A DNA stretch of 64,000 bases from Myxococcales bacterium. GTDB taxonomy: Bacteria; Myxococcota_A; Polyangia; Polyangiales; Polyangiaceae. A program made the position numbers and the translations under genes. The stretch is taken from positions 806,001 through 870,000 of the forward strand of contig JADJKB010000021.1 in NCBI GenBank assembly GCA_016706225.1, given 5' to 3'. The notes under the pieces were generated by a model that had not been told where the DNA came from, did no database searches, and was given only the letters and a program-made list of their open reading frames with translations. Positions 17,827 to 26,628 of the stretch are shown here, in pieces; the stretch's first letter is position 1, and every line of letters starts with the position of its first letter.

Positions 17827-19170
17827 ATGAGCAAAGAGGACTTCGCTTCCTTGATGGAGGCCTCCGTCAAGGCTGGCAAAGGCACCGGCCGCCGGCTGAA
17901 GAACGGCGAGGTCTTGGAAGGAACGGTCGTCCAGATCAGCGGCGACAGTGTGTTCGTCGACGTCGGCGCCACCAAAGAAGCGCGTGTGCCGCGCCTCGAG
18001 CTCGAGGACAAAGACGGCAACATGCGCGTCAAGGTCGGTGACAAGCTCAAGGCGACCGTGGTCGATCACAACGCGGACTCGCCGTTACTTGCCATCGCGC
18101 TCGGTCGAGGGGGCATCGACCTGGGCCAGCTCGAGACCGCGCGGGACTCCGGCGCGCCGGTATCGGGGCGCGTGACCAAGGCGGTGAAGGGTGGGCTCGA
18201 GGTCGACGTGGGCGGCGTGCGGGCGTTTTGCCCAGCATCGCAGGTCGAGATCGGCTACGCCGCCGACCTCGCTCCGTACGAAGGGCAGACGTTCGAGTTC
18301 AGGGTGCTCGAGATCAAAGACGGGGGGCGCTCGGTGGTGCTGTCCCGCCGCTCGCTGCTCGAAGACGAGCGCCGCGCCAAGGAGGTCTCGGTGCTCGAGA
18401 CGCTGGTCGTTGGTGCCGACCTCGACGGCACGGTGTCATCGGTCTCCCGCCACGGGGCACAGGTCGACATCGGCGGGCTCGATGGCTTCGTTCACATTTC
18501 GGAGCTGTCTCACCAGCGCGTCGAACGCACCGAAGACGTGGTCAACACCGGCGATCGCGTGTCAGTGCGGGTGCTCGCCATCGAGCAAAGCGACAAGGGA
18601 CCACGAGTTCGGCTCAGCATGCGCGCGCGCGCGTCGGCCCCGGAAGCGCCGGTCGTGCAGGTGGACGAGGTGCTCGCGGCCGTGGTGGTGAAGGCCACCG
18701 GTGGCGGCGTGATCGTCAGCACCACCAAGGGTGAAGGCATGATCCCGCACAACGAGCTCGGGCTGCCTCCGGGCTCCGATCACCGGCGTGCTTACCCGGC
18801 GGGGCGGGAGCTGCAGGTGGTCGTGGTTTCACGCGACGCATCCCGCGGACGACTCCGGTTCTCGGCGGTGGGGGTCGCTCGGGTCGAGGAGCGCAAGAAC
18901 TACCGTGACTTCGCCGGCGCGACCGGTCCGGGTGGGCGTTCGCTCGGTAGCTTGGGTGACCTGCTGCGAAAGAAGCTCGGACTGCCCGACGCGGAGCCGG
19001 AGCCAGCCGTGACCAAGGAACCAGAAGCTGCACCCCAGCAAGCTCAACCCGGCATGGCTGCGTTCGTCGCCGCCGACCCGCCGAAGCGCGATGAACCCCG
19101 AGCGGGCGCGAGCGCGCCGACGTCGGAACGACGCCCCGATCCCGAGGGTGTCATCCGCCGCAAACGCTGA
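17827..19170 (+). CDS. Protein with four S1 RNA-binding domains
   Basis: A 447-residue protein with four S1-type OB folds: about 25-95 (GTVVQISGDSVFVDVGATKE), 105-185 (SGRVTKAVKGGLEVDVGGVR), 190-265 (DGTVSSVSRHGAQVDIGGLD, with GFVHISELS) and 270-350, which is degenerate. A low-complexity Pro/Ala/Glu tail follows. Classical ribosomal protein S1 has six repeats, so this is a shorter relative, either an S1 variant or an S1-like translation or RNA-turnover factor. It lies alone, converging with the kelch lipoprotein gene after 2 bases. Confidence 0.85.
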   Translation: MSKEDFASLMEASVKAGKGTGRRLKNGEVLEGTVVQISGDSVFVDVGATKEARVPRLELEDKDGNMRVKVGDKLKATVVDHNADSPLLAIALGRGGIDLGQLETARDSGAPVSGRVTKAVKGGLEVDVGGVRAFCPASQVEIGYAADLAPYEGQTFEFRVLEIKDGGRSVVLSRRSLLEDERRAKEVSVLETLVVGADLDGTVSSVSRHGAQVDIGGLDGFVHISELSHQRVERTEDVVNTGDRVSVRVLAIEQSDKGPRVRLSMRARASAPEAPVVQVDEVLAAVVVKATGGGVIVSTTKGEGMIPHNELGLPPGSDHRRAYPAGRELQVVVVSRDASRGRLRFSAVGVARVEERKNYRDFAGATGPGGRSLGSLGDLLRKKLGLPDAEPEPAVTKEPEAAPQQAQPGMAAFVAADPPKRDEPRAGASAPTSERRPDPEGVIRRKR

Positions 19171-19172
19171 GT

Positions 19173-20474
19173 TCAGTTACAGAGTGTCGTGCACTGCGAC
19201 GGGAACTTCCCGCGCACGCAGGCTTCTCCGACGCTGGCCTCCACCTCTCGCTGCCACTTGTTCGTGGCCAGCTCGAACAGCCAGACGTCATCGATGTTGC
19301 CGCAGTCAGTCTTGCCGCCGTAGACGAACCAGCGACCGCCCGCTTCGTCCAAGACTGCGAGCTGCGCCGAGCGTCGATCCGGAGCCGACAGATTGGCATC
19401 CGTGAAATCCGGTGGGAACAGGCAGAACTGCGGGGCGGGCGTCTTCACTTGCTCCGCCGGCACGAGCCCGGACCAGGCTTTGGTTGCGGGATCGAACGAC
19501 CAGGTGTCGTTGTTGTTGCCGACCGCACCGTCGTCGTGACCGGCAAACAAGAGCACGCGCTTCTGTTTGCTGTCGAAGGTGAGTGACGCATGAATGCGAC
19601 CCATTGGTGCCGTGCCCGTGCCGGCATCCTCCTCCGTCCATGCACCGGTGGCTGGATCGAGGGACCAGAGATCCGTCATGAACGGCCCCTGGAAGGCGCC
19701 GGCTCCGCCGCCACCCTGGATGAACAAACGCCCCGTCGCCGGATCGATCGCCGCAGAGTGGAACAACCTCGCCGGCGGCTTCGTGCCCGTGGCCACGATC
19801 TCGCGCCACGCACCGGTAGCCAGGTTGAGCGCCCAGGCGTCGTCGAGCGGTCCGAAGGACAGCCCGCTGGTGCTGGAGTTGCCACCGAACAACACCAGCT
19901 CTTCGGTCAGCGGGTTGTACGCCCCGGCGACACTGCTGCGTGCAGGCGGCGCCACTCCCGTGGTCGGCAGCTCTTGCCACGTCAGCGTCTCGAGATTGAG
20001 CGTCCACACGTCGGCATACACCGTGTACGGGCCGCTGGAGGCTTCGCGGTAACGCCCACCGAAGACCACCAACCGGTCGCCCTTTGGATCGTAGACCGCG
20101 AGCCCACGCGCGCGGGGTCCTGGACCCCCGCTGGCATTGACCTGAGCAAACGTCTTGCAGCGAGCATCGTAGACCCAGAGCTCGCCCGTGGGTTTTGGCG
20201 CTGGGTTGCACTGCACGGGCACCCCCACGTCGCCGCCGAAGAACACCACTCGCTCCCGCTTCGAGTCGTACGCCGCAAACACCTCGCCTCTCGGCAGTGG
20301 GTGCTCGCCGGTGTCGATGCAGGGCGCGCCGCTGTCGCCAGCGTCCCCCGTGCCGGCGTCGTTCTTCGGTTTGCTCGTGGCGGTGTCGTCCCCACCACCA
20401 CAAGCAAAAGCGGCGCACAACGGCAGGACAACGGCGAGGGCGCCGAGCCAGTTCTTACGCGACGAAGCTCGCAT
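19173..20474 (-). CDS. Kelch-repeat lipoprotein
   Basis: A 433-residue lipoprotein. The signal sequence ends in AAFAC (lipobox Cys) followed by GGGDDTATS and an Asp-Ala-Gly spacer. The mature protein is a run of kelch-type beta-propeller blades, each with a hydrophobic strand plus GG and a W further on (for example DRLVVFGGRYREASSG, EELVLFGGNSSTSG, GRLFIQGGGGAGAF, KRVLLFAGHDDGAV). Such propellers are usually binding scaffolds at the cell surface. The start at 20474 places a GGGAGAA ribosome site 5 bases upstream; the frame also opens at a GTG at 20486. It follows another lipoprotein gene by 18 bases. Confidence 0.87.
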   Translation of the reverse strand: MRASSRKNWLGALAVVLPLCAAFACGGGDDTATSKPKNDAGTGDAGDSGAPCIDTGEHPLPRGEVFAAYDSKRERVVFFGGDVGVPVQCNPAPKPTGELWVYDARCKTFAQVNASGGPGPRARGLAVYDPKGDRLVVFGGRYREASSGPYTVYADVWTLNLETLTWQELPTTGVAPPARSSVAGAYNPLTEELVLFGGNSSTSGLSFGPLDDAWALNLATGAWREIVATGTKPPARLFHSAAIDPATGRLFIQGGGGAGAFQGPFMTDLWSLDPATGAWTEEDAGTGTAPMGRIHASLTFDSKQKRVLLFAGHDDGAVGNNNDTWSFDPATKAWSGLVPAEQVKTPAPQFCLFPPDFTDANLSAPDRRSAQLAVLDEAGGRWFVYGGKTDCGNIDDVWLFELATNKWQREVEASVGEACVRGKFPSQCTTLCN

Positions 20475-20492
20475 CATTTCTCCCACCGGTCG

Positions 20493-21125
20493 TCAGTTGC
20501 AGGTCTGACCGAGCGTATAGCCCATCTTGCACTCACACTGGCAAGCAGCAAGGCTCTCGGGCTCGGCGCAGGTAGGAACCACGTTCATCTTCGTCGTCGC
20601 CGTGCGGCCTTCTTTGTCCAGCAAGGTCAGCTCGAGCTCGAACGTGTGGCCCACCATGTCGGTCGAGGCCCACTGGTTCGGGCACAGCGGGATGTTGGAG
20701 AAAGTGGAGATGTCGGCGTCCAGGCTCATGCCCCAACCGTCGCCCGTCGGCTTGAGGTTCGTCTTGCGCTCGTCGACGCGGATCTGACCCGAGCCGAGAT
20801 CGCGCAGCGTCCCGGTGAGCACGACCCCACACGGTCCGACGTTCGTCGCGCGCGCACCGATGAAGATGACTCGACCGCCCTGGGGCGGGAGGATCATCGG
20901 CGCCTCGCCGCCCTCCGTGAGCTCCTTCGAGATCTTGTCCCCTCCCCGAGCGACGACCTTCATCTCGACCGGTTTGTCCGGATCGCCCAGGAAGCCGAGA
21001 CCACAGCTCGAGGTGCCAGCGCCCGAGCCGCCGGACCCCGCGGAGGTTGCGGCGTCGTCCCCACCGCAGCCCGCGAAGCCGAGGCACAAGGCGGACAGCA
21101 ACGACATCTTCCGTAGCTGGTTCAT
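20493..21125 (-). CDS. Hypothetical lipoprotein
   Basis: A 210-residue lipoprotein: MNQLRKMSLLSALCLGFAGC with Cys 20 acylated, then a Gly/Ser/Ala spacer and a globular beta-rich domain with paired Cys residues (SSCGLGF, VGPCGVVL, IPLCPNQ) and a C-terminal cluster CAEPESLAACQCECKMGYTL. An upstream GTG is open 3 codons earlier. No family is recognised. It precedes the kelch lipoprotein gene, and the two are likely co-transcribed as a surface module. Confidence 0.75.
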   Translation of the reverse strand: MNQLRKMSLLSALCLGFAGCGGDDAATSAGSGGSGAGTSSCGLGFLGDPDKPVEMKVVARGGDKISKELTEGGEAPMILPPQGGRVIFIGARATNVGPCGVVLTGTLRDLGSGQIRVDERKTNLKPTGDGWGMSLDADISTFSNIPLCPNQWASTDMVGHTFELELTLLDKEGRTATTKMNVVPTCAEPESLAACQCECKMGYTLGQTCN

Positions 21126-21328
21126 GCTCGTCACCCGAGTCTCGAGAGCTCCGCATCGTAGCCGGCAACCTCGGATCGAGCACGTCGGAATTGCGCAGCC
21201 CCTGCACCGAGGTCACCAAAGCGCGCATCCGCTGCGAGCTCTGGCTCGGGGGATCGGTTAGATGCGCGCACGCCGTGCGCGGCGCGACTCGGGCACGCGA
21301 CTTGCTCGATCGCGCGCGGAGGTTCGCC

Positions 21329-23245
21329 ATGCGGGTACTCTTGGTGGGGTCAGAGCTGGAAGAAAACCTGGCTCTTCGTTATCTCGCGTCTGCCCTGGAG
21401 GCCGCCGGTCACACGCCGGAGCTGGCGGCGTTTTCGTCCGCAGGCGACTCGGACGAGGTCTTGGCTGCGGCCCGCCGCAGCAAGCCGGATCTCATCGGGT
21501 TGTCGATGACCTTCCAGCGCCGGGCGGAAGAGTTCGGTGATCTGGCAGGGGCGCTGCGCCAATCGGGTTATTCCGGGCACCTGACGGTCGGCGGGCATTT
21601 CCCGACCTTCTGTTATCGCGAGGTGCTCGAGCGTTACTCGGCCATCGACAGCGTCGTACGGCACGAAGGCGAGGTCACCCTGGTCGAGCTGTGTGAGCGC
21701 CTCGGCCGCGGAGTGTCGCTGGACGACCTCTCGGGTCTCGCTCACCGCGCCGCTGACGGATCTCTGCACGTTGCGCCCCCTCGCCCGCTGGCCTCGGATC
21801 TGGACGCCATCGCCTTCCCCAAGCGCGTCGGCGAGCCGCAGCTGCACATGGGCGTGCCCGCGGCCTTCTTGGTCGGTACCCGTGGGTGTTACGGCCACTG
21901 CACGTTCTGCTGCATCAACGCCTACATCGACGACGCCGGCGGAGAGCGTTATCGCTCGCGCAGCGCCGACAACATCGCAGACGAGATCGCGCTGGTACGC
22001 CGAGAGCGCGGCGCCCGCATGCTGGTGTTTCACGACGACGACTTCTTCACGCGCAACGCCGTCCGCGATCTGGCGCGGGCAAAGAGCTTGCGTGACGCCC
22101 TGAAGCAGCGCGGTGTCAACGACGTCGCCCTCGTGCTGAAGGCTCGTCCCGACGATCTCGACGACAACGTGTTCCGCGTGCTCTCCGAGATCGGCATCCT
22201 GCGCATCTACATCGGCATCGAGGCCGGCTCGAGCCAGGGACTGAAGACCCTGGGTCGTGGCGTGGACATCGGCGCCAACCAGCGCGCGCTGGACTTCCTG
22301 CGGCGCGCCGGCATCTACGCCTGTTTCAACATGCTGATCTTCGATCCAGAGACGCGCATCCGCTCGCTGCGCGAGAGCTTGCAGTTCTTGCGCCTGAACG
22401 CCGACGTCCCGATGAACTTCTGCCGCACCGAGATCTACCCGGGCACTCCACTTCACCGGAAGCTCGCCCGCGAGCAGCGGCTCGTGGGTGACGTCTTCGG
22501 TTGGGACTACGACATCAGTGATCCGGCCGCGGAGCGTGCGTTTCGCGTGTTTGCGCACGCCTTCCTCGACCGCAATTTCCGCTGCGACGGCCTAATGAAC
22601 TCCAACCTGTCCCTCGGGTACTACTGGCACTTGTTGCGCCAGTTCTACCCGCGGGCGCAGACCGCGAGGCTGGGCGCGCGCACGCTCGAGACGATCCGGA
22701 AGGTGAACTACGACTCCGTCGCCCGCATGCTCGAGATCGTGGACTTTGCGGAGTCCGAGCGCTCACTCGACCCCGCCGCGTTCGAGGACTTCACGAACAT
22801 CACGCTCGAGGAGGTCAGCGCGGCGAACCGGAAGCTCGAGGACGAGGTCGCGGACACCAGTCACGCGATCTTGACGGCCGCACGGGGAGTCGTGCGCCCG
22901 AGACCACGCGTCCGCATCAGCGCCGTCGCGGCCGCAGCCATCGCGCTCTCGCCCTTGGCCTGCGACCCACTCTCTCCGCCTCCACCCGATCCGCTCCCGC
23001 CCCCCTACATGCGCGACCAGAACCAGGGCCCGACACTCGCAGACGCGGGCGCGGGTCAGCCGCTCGAGATGGACCCCAAGCCCGACGCCTCGCAGTACGC
23101 AGAGCCACCGACGGACCTCCGACCCGACGCGGGCCCGGTGTATCTGCCACCACCGGATCCCCCACCTCCCCCGACCACCAAGCCGCGGCCTCCGCCGCCC
23201 CCACCGCCCGATCCTCTGCCGCCGCCGACGATGAAGAAGAAGTAG
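21329..23245 (+). CDS. B12-binding-domain radical SAM protein with Pro-rich tail
   Basis: A 638-residue protein. Residues 1-130 resemble a cobalamin-binding Rossmann domain (LLVGSELEENLALRYLASAL; LIGLSMTFQRR), without the DxHxxG motif, as in many B12-radical SAM enzymes. The cluster motif CYGHCTFC (Cys 187, 191, 194) follows, then the radical SAM barrel (GIEAGSSQGLKTLGRG; EIYPGTPLH) to about 450. After about residue 520 comes a hydrophobic stretch ending SPLAC that looks like a lipobox, then about 90 residues that are almost all Pro, Asp and Ala, ending KKK. A GGAGG site lies 7 bases before the ATG. The substrate is unknown; methyl transfer or a rearrangement on lipid or peptide is possible. 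Confidence 0.85.
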   Translation: MRVLLVGSELEENLALRYLASALEAAGHTPELAAFSSAGDSDEVLAAARRSKPDLIGLSMTFQRRAEEFGDLAGALRQSGYSGHLTVGGHFPTFCYREVLERYSAIDSVVRHEGEVTLVELCERLGRGVSLDDLSGLAHRAADGSLHVAPPRPLASDLDAIAFPKRVGEPQLHMGVPAAFLVGTRGCYGHCTFCCINAYIDDAGGERYRSRSADNIADEIALVRRERGARMLVFHDDDFFTRNAVRDLARAKSLRDALKQRGVNDVALVLKARPDDLDDNVFRVLSEIGILRIYIGIEAGSSQGLKTLGRGVDIGANQRALDFLRRAGIYACFNMLIFDPETRIRSLRESLQFLRLNADVPMNFCRTEIYPGTPLHRKLAREQRLVGDVFGWDYDISDPAAERAFRVFAHAFLDRNFRCDGLMNSNLSLGYYWHLLRQFYPRAQTARLGARTLETIRKVNYDSVARMLEIVDFAESERSLDPAAFEDFTNITLEEVSAANRKLEDEVADTSHAILTAARGVVRPRPRVRISAVAAAAIALSPLACDPLSPPPPDPLPPPYMRDQNQGPTLADAGAGQPLEMDPKPDASQYAEPPTDLRPDAGPVYLPPPDPPPPPTTKPRPPPPPPPDPLPPPTMKKK

Positions 23246-23247
23246 GT

Positions 23248-23676
23248 TCAGATCGCCGTTCGGATGACCTGGACCGCCATGCCGACGGTGCAGGCCGCGC
23301 CGATCGCGAACACGATCGTACGGAACGGCTGGCGTCCCCAGAGATAGAAGATCGAGTGCAGGACGCGCGCTGCGGTGAACGTCGCAAAGTAGACGAGCGC
23401 AGCGTTTTTGTTGGGTGCGACGCCGGCATACAGAAAACCCACCGCGAAGAACGGGATGGCGTTCTCCAGCGCATTCTGGTGCGCGCGCTTCACTCGCTGC
23501 ACGTCAGGGTGGTCGACATCTGCCTGCTCGGCCTTGTTCAGCTTCGCGTCTTCGGGGTTGACGTAGGCCTTGCGGGCGAAGCGCACTCCTCCCGTCCAAC
23601 CCGCGAGCACGAGCAGGTGCAGCGCGATCACGCTGCTGAAAATTGCGTAGAGCTTCATCGCCTCGGTAGCGGGCAT
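23248..23676 (-). CDS. MAPEG-family membrane protein (first copy)
   Basis: A 142-residue protein with four hydrophobic helices, in the size range of MAPEG glutathione-dependent enzymes. Family features are the RAHQNALENAIPFFAVGFLY segment and the AARVLHSIFYLWGRQPFRTI segment. MAPEG proteins are trimeric membrane enzymes for glutathione transfer or peroxide reduction. Bacterial members are poorly characterised. The start is set by GGAGG 8 bases upstream of the ATG. A second family member is at 52254-52706. It converges with the radical SAM gene, with 2 bases between. Confidence 0.85.
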   Translation of the reverse strand: MPATEAMKLYAIFSSVIALHLLVLAGWTGGVRFARKAYVNPEDAKLNKAEQADVDHPDVQRVKRAHQNALENAIPFFAVGFLYAGVAPNKNAALVYFATFTAARVLHSIFYLWGRQPFRTIVFAIGAACTVGMAVQVIRTAI

Positions 23677-23835
23677 GGGCACCTCCAAACGCGAAGGCTG
23701 CCCGAAGGCCCCGAGCCGGGACAACTTCCCTCGGCCACCAGCGGCCGCGTCCAGGACATTGCGCTCACTTCTCGGCGCACCTGCCGCCAGCGTGATCGGC
23801 GCAATCTCGGGTCGTCCCCGAGCCCCCGCCTCGCC

Positions 23836-24405
23836 TCACTGTGCTTCGGGGCGGTCGACCTCCAACCGAACCCGCGCCCCGCGCAGGTATAGAGCCTTGG
23901 TCTTCGGCTCCTCGCTCACGAGCTCGACCGAAATCTCCTGCCGCTCGGTGCCGATTGCCCGATTACCCTTGTCCTTGATCGACACGACCTTGGCTCGCGC
24001 GGCCCCCTGCCAGTCGGTGCTGCCCTTGGCCTTGAACTGGAGCGCCACCTCGGTGCCCGTCTCGAGATCGGGGTGAGTGTCACTGGCCGTCGTCAGGAGA
24101 GACGTCAGCGTGACTCGCTTGCCGGCGCGGGCGAACAGCGTGGCAAAGACGTGGTGACGGCGCACCACCACCGGCGGCGGGTCGCGATACACCGGCTCGG
24201 TCGGTCCAGCGTCCGCATCGTCCCTTGCGACCTCGGCGTCCGGCGCTCTGCCGGAGTCCGCGCTCGCGCCCGCGCTCTTGGCCTGCTTCGAGCGCGGCTT
24301 GCTCGCCTTTTGCGCCTCGGCGCCGACCGCGGTCGAGTCCCTGGGCTCTGGCGCGGGTGAACACGCGGCAGTCAGCACGAGCAGCGCGACCGCCCAACGC
24401 CTCAC
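23836..24405 (-). CDS. Hypothetical lipoprotein coupled to the deaminase gene
   Basis: A 189-residue lipoprotein with GTG start overlapping the TGA of the upstream adenosine deaminase-like gene (GTGA). The N-terminus VRRWAVALLVLTAAC gives Cys 15. A basic, Ala/Asp-rich spacer is followed by a beta-rich domain of about 110 residues (VALQFKAKGSTDWQGAARAK; ISVELVSEEPKTKALYLRGA) that looks like a PilZ- or immunoglobulin-like sandwich, but no motif decides this. Co-translation suggests it works with the deaminase at the cell envelope. The 159 bases between it and the MAPEG gene hold nothing recognisable. Confidence 0.68.
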   Translation of the reverse strand: MRRWAVALLVLTAACSPAPEPRDSTAVGAEAQKASKPRSKQAKSAGASADSGRAPDAEVARDDADAGPTEPVYRDPPPVVVRRHHVFATLFARAGKRVTLTSLLTTASDTHPDLETGTEVALQFKAKGSTDWQGAARAKVVSIKDKGNRAIGTERQEISVELVSEEPKTKALYLRGARVRLEVDRPEAQ

Positions 24406-26150
24406 TGCTTCGCCTCGAACTCCCGAAAGCGGCGCTCGAGCTCCCACTGCATCGCCGCCTTGGCGCTACCATCGAGGAAACTCTGACAGCTCACCGCGAC
24501 CGGGCTGTCACCGTAGTAGCTGGTCGCGGTCGGCGCACACGCGACCACCGCATCGAGCAGGTCGAGCGAAACCCACAGGCTCGTGCCGGGCAAGAACGAC
24601 TTCTCGAGACTGATGCGGGCCATCAGCTTGAGGGTTTTGTAGTCGAGCTTCTGATCTTGGACGGCGCGCAGGTATTCGCCCGCCATGCTCGAGCGTGAGA
24701 CCCCCTGATCATCGGTCGCGAGGGCGACGGGCACGCCCGCCTTCAGGTAACTCGCGAGCGGGTGGTTGGTGCCGCTCACCTCGAGGATCTGTACGTTGCT
24801 GCTCAGGCCGATCTCGACCATCACCCCGAGCTGTTTCAGCTGCGTCAGCAACCCCGTCGGGTCGGTCTCGCCGAGCACGTCGACGCCGTGACCAATGCGC
24901 TCGGCGTGGGCGATCTCCACCGCCTTCCTGATGTGGTTGATGGTGGCGATCTTGTAGCTCGTCGGGAGGTACTGCGTGGTGATCTCACCCGCGTGCAGCG
25001 TGACGTGGAGCGGGCTCTTGCCGGCGTACTGACCGTTCAGGTAGCCGAGCATCTCCATGTGACGGTCGTAAGCGCTCAGGGCACTGGAACCGTCCTCCGG
25101 TCCGACCAGGTTCAACGCCACCAGGCGCGGCTCGGTCTTCGCGGCCTCGAAGGCCGCGACCATCTGGGCGAACACCGCCGGACCGCTGCCGCTCCGGGAG
25201 ATGTACACCATGTACCGCGAGCCCACGCGGCACGCGCTCGCGGGGTTCGAACCCTTGCAGCCGAGCAGCTGGTCGGCACCGGACTCGGTGTTCTGAATGT
25301 CGTTGATGACGGCGGACTTCGCCCCGGCAAAACCGCTGCTCGCGAGCAACGCCGCGTGGAAGGCCGGCAGGTCCGCCGTCGTCAGTGTGCCCCCGGTCCA
25401 GACCGAGCTACCGAGATTTCCCGCGGTCGAGTTCGAGTACAACATCGGCTCGATGTAGACCGCGTTCTCGCTATCCGCGCGCTGCTTCACGTCCGCCAGC
25501 CCCTTGGCGTGGTGCGCCGCTCCGGAGATGGCGCCGAACTTTCCAAAGGTCGCGAAGAAGTGATCGTGCCCGGTCTCGGCCCCCGCCACGAAGTCCTGCA
25601 TCGACCAGGCCCTGACCACCTGCAAGAACAGGGCGTCAGCGGCCGTTGGCACTGGCGACGTCGTGGACGTGTTGTTGCACGAGGTCGAGAGCGAGAGCGT
25701 GCTGTTCGTGATGCAGTAACCCCCTTCGGTCTTGGCCCAACTCATGTAGGTCTCGGCGTACACCGCGCCGGACATGTGGTTGTGAAGATCTCCGCCTTTG
25801 GGCACGGCGGTCAGGAACTGTTTCAGGCCGACGGGATCACCGAGCAACCCGTTCAGCTTGTCCGAGGCGCGCTGCTCGTCGGCGAGCGCACACGCGGCCG
25901 CCGTGTCCACGCAGCCGCTGTCGCCTGGACCGGTGTCGGCGCCGCCATCCGAGGTGCTGCCGTCGTCCGGTGCATCGGAGACCGAGCCGTCGTCCGACGC
26001 ATCATTCGTCCCCGCGTCGGAAGCGTCGTCGGTGTTGCCGTCCGCGCCGGCGTCGGGCTTCAGCAGGCCGCCGCCCCCCCCGTCCTCACCTCCGCAGCCG
26101 ACCAAGAAGAAGACCGCCATCAGCCCAGCCCAAACGCCCAATCGACTCAT
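24402..26150 (-). CDS. Secreted adenosine deaminase-like lipoprotein
   Basis: A 582-residue lipoprotein: signal ending FLVGC (Cys 19), then about 70 residues of Gly, Asp and Ala. The catalytic domain has adenosine/AMP deaminase motifs in order: the zinc pair of GDLHNHMSGA, HAGE (zinc His and proton-relay Glu), RIGHG and the acidic pair ATDDQG. An anchored extracellular deaminase could salvage nucleosides released by prey or lysed cells, like secreted ADGF enzymes of eukaryotes. The domain is larger than the 330-residue cytosolic enzymes, with an extra N-terminal helical part. It shares an operon with the small lipoprotein gene downstream. Confidence 0.87.
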   Translation of the reverse strand: MSRLGVWAGLMAVFFLVGCGGEDGGGGGLLKPDAGADGNTDDASDAGTNDASDDGSVSDAPDDGSTSDGGADTGPGDSGCVDTAAACALADEQRASDKLNGLLGDPVGLKQFLTAVPKGGDLHNHMSGAVYAETYMSWAKTEGGYCITNSTLSLSTSCNNTSTTSPVPTAADALFLQVVRAWSMQDFVAGAETGHDHFFATFGKFGAISGAAHHAKGLADVKQRADSENAVYIEPMLYSNSTAGNLGSSVWTGGTLTTADLPAFHAALLASSGFAGAKSAVINDIQNTESGADQLLGCKGSNPASACRVGSRYMVYISRSGSGPAVFAQMVAAFEAAKTEPRLVALNLVGPEDGSSALSAYDRHMEMLGYLNGQYAGKSPLHVTLHAGEITTQYLPTSYKIATINHIRKAVEIAHAERIGHGVDVLGETDPTGLLTQLKQLGVMVEIGLSSNVQILEVSGTNHPLASYLKAGVPVALATDDQGVSRSSMAGEYLRAVQDQKLDYKTLKLMARISLEKSFLPGTSLWVSLDLLDAVVACAPTATSYYGDSPVAVSCQSFLDGSAKAAMQWELERRFREFEAKQ

Positions 26151-26239
26151 GAACTGTTCCTCGGTTCCTGCGGGTTCTCGGAACGATCAGAGTAGCGCGG
26201 CCTCGGACCCGGCGATATGCGCCCATGTCCGCAGCGGCC

Positions 26240-26623
26240 TCAGACGTCGGATTCGGGTTTCTCTGGCGCCACCTTCAGGCGTTTCTCCCTAGCAATCTGC
26301 ACCATGCCGGCAGGGGCACCTCGCGGTTTCGAGACGTCAGCCACGCGGCAGACGTGCACCTCGACCCGGCTTCTGCTGCGCGCCTTGGAGAACCAGGCAG
26401 CAAAGGCTGCGGCGCGCAGCAAGACCTCCCGAGGCACCTCGACGCGTTCGGGGTTGCGAATCACGACGTGACTGCCCGGAGTGCCGCCGCCGACGTGAAG
26501 CCACAGGTCGTGGGGCTCCGCGACACGGAACGTCAGCTCGTCGTTCTCGTGCTCGCCGCGTCCAATCAGCACCTCGAAGCCGTCAATCTCGAGGGTGCGG
26601 TACGGACGCCCTTTGCTCGACAT
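26240..26623 (-). CDS. Stand-alone NFACT-R (DUF814) domain protein
   Basis: A 127-residue protein matching the RNA-binding NFACT-R domain: GFEVLIGRGEHENDELTFRV, then DLWLHVGGGTPGSHVVIRNP and a basic segment with HVCRVADVSKPRGAPAG. In RqcH/Tae2 this domain is the C-terminal part of a long ribosome-rescue protein; here it stands alone. Stand-alone forms exist in other bacteria, with unknown role. It starts 5 bases after the epimerase gene stops, so it belongs to the lipid multienzyme operon by position, which is an odd pairing. Confidence 0.83.
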   Translation of the reverse strand: MSSKGRPYRTLEIDGFEVLIGRGEHENDELTFRVAEPHDLWLHVGGGTPGSHVVIRNPERVEVPREVLLRAAAFAAWFSKARSRSRVEVHVCRVADVSKPRGAPAGMVQIAREKRLKVAPEKPESDV

Positions 26624-26628
26624 CGGGG

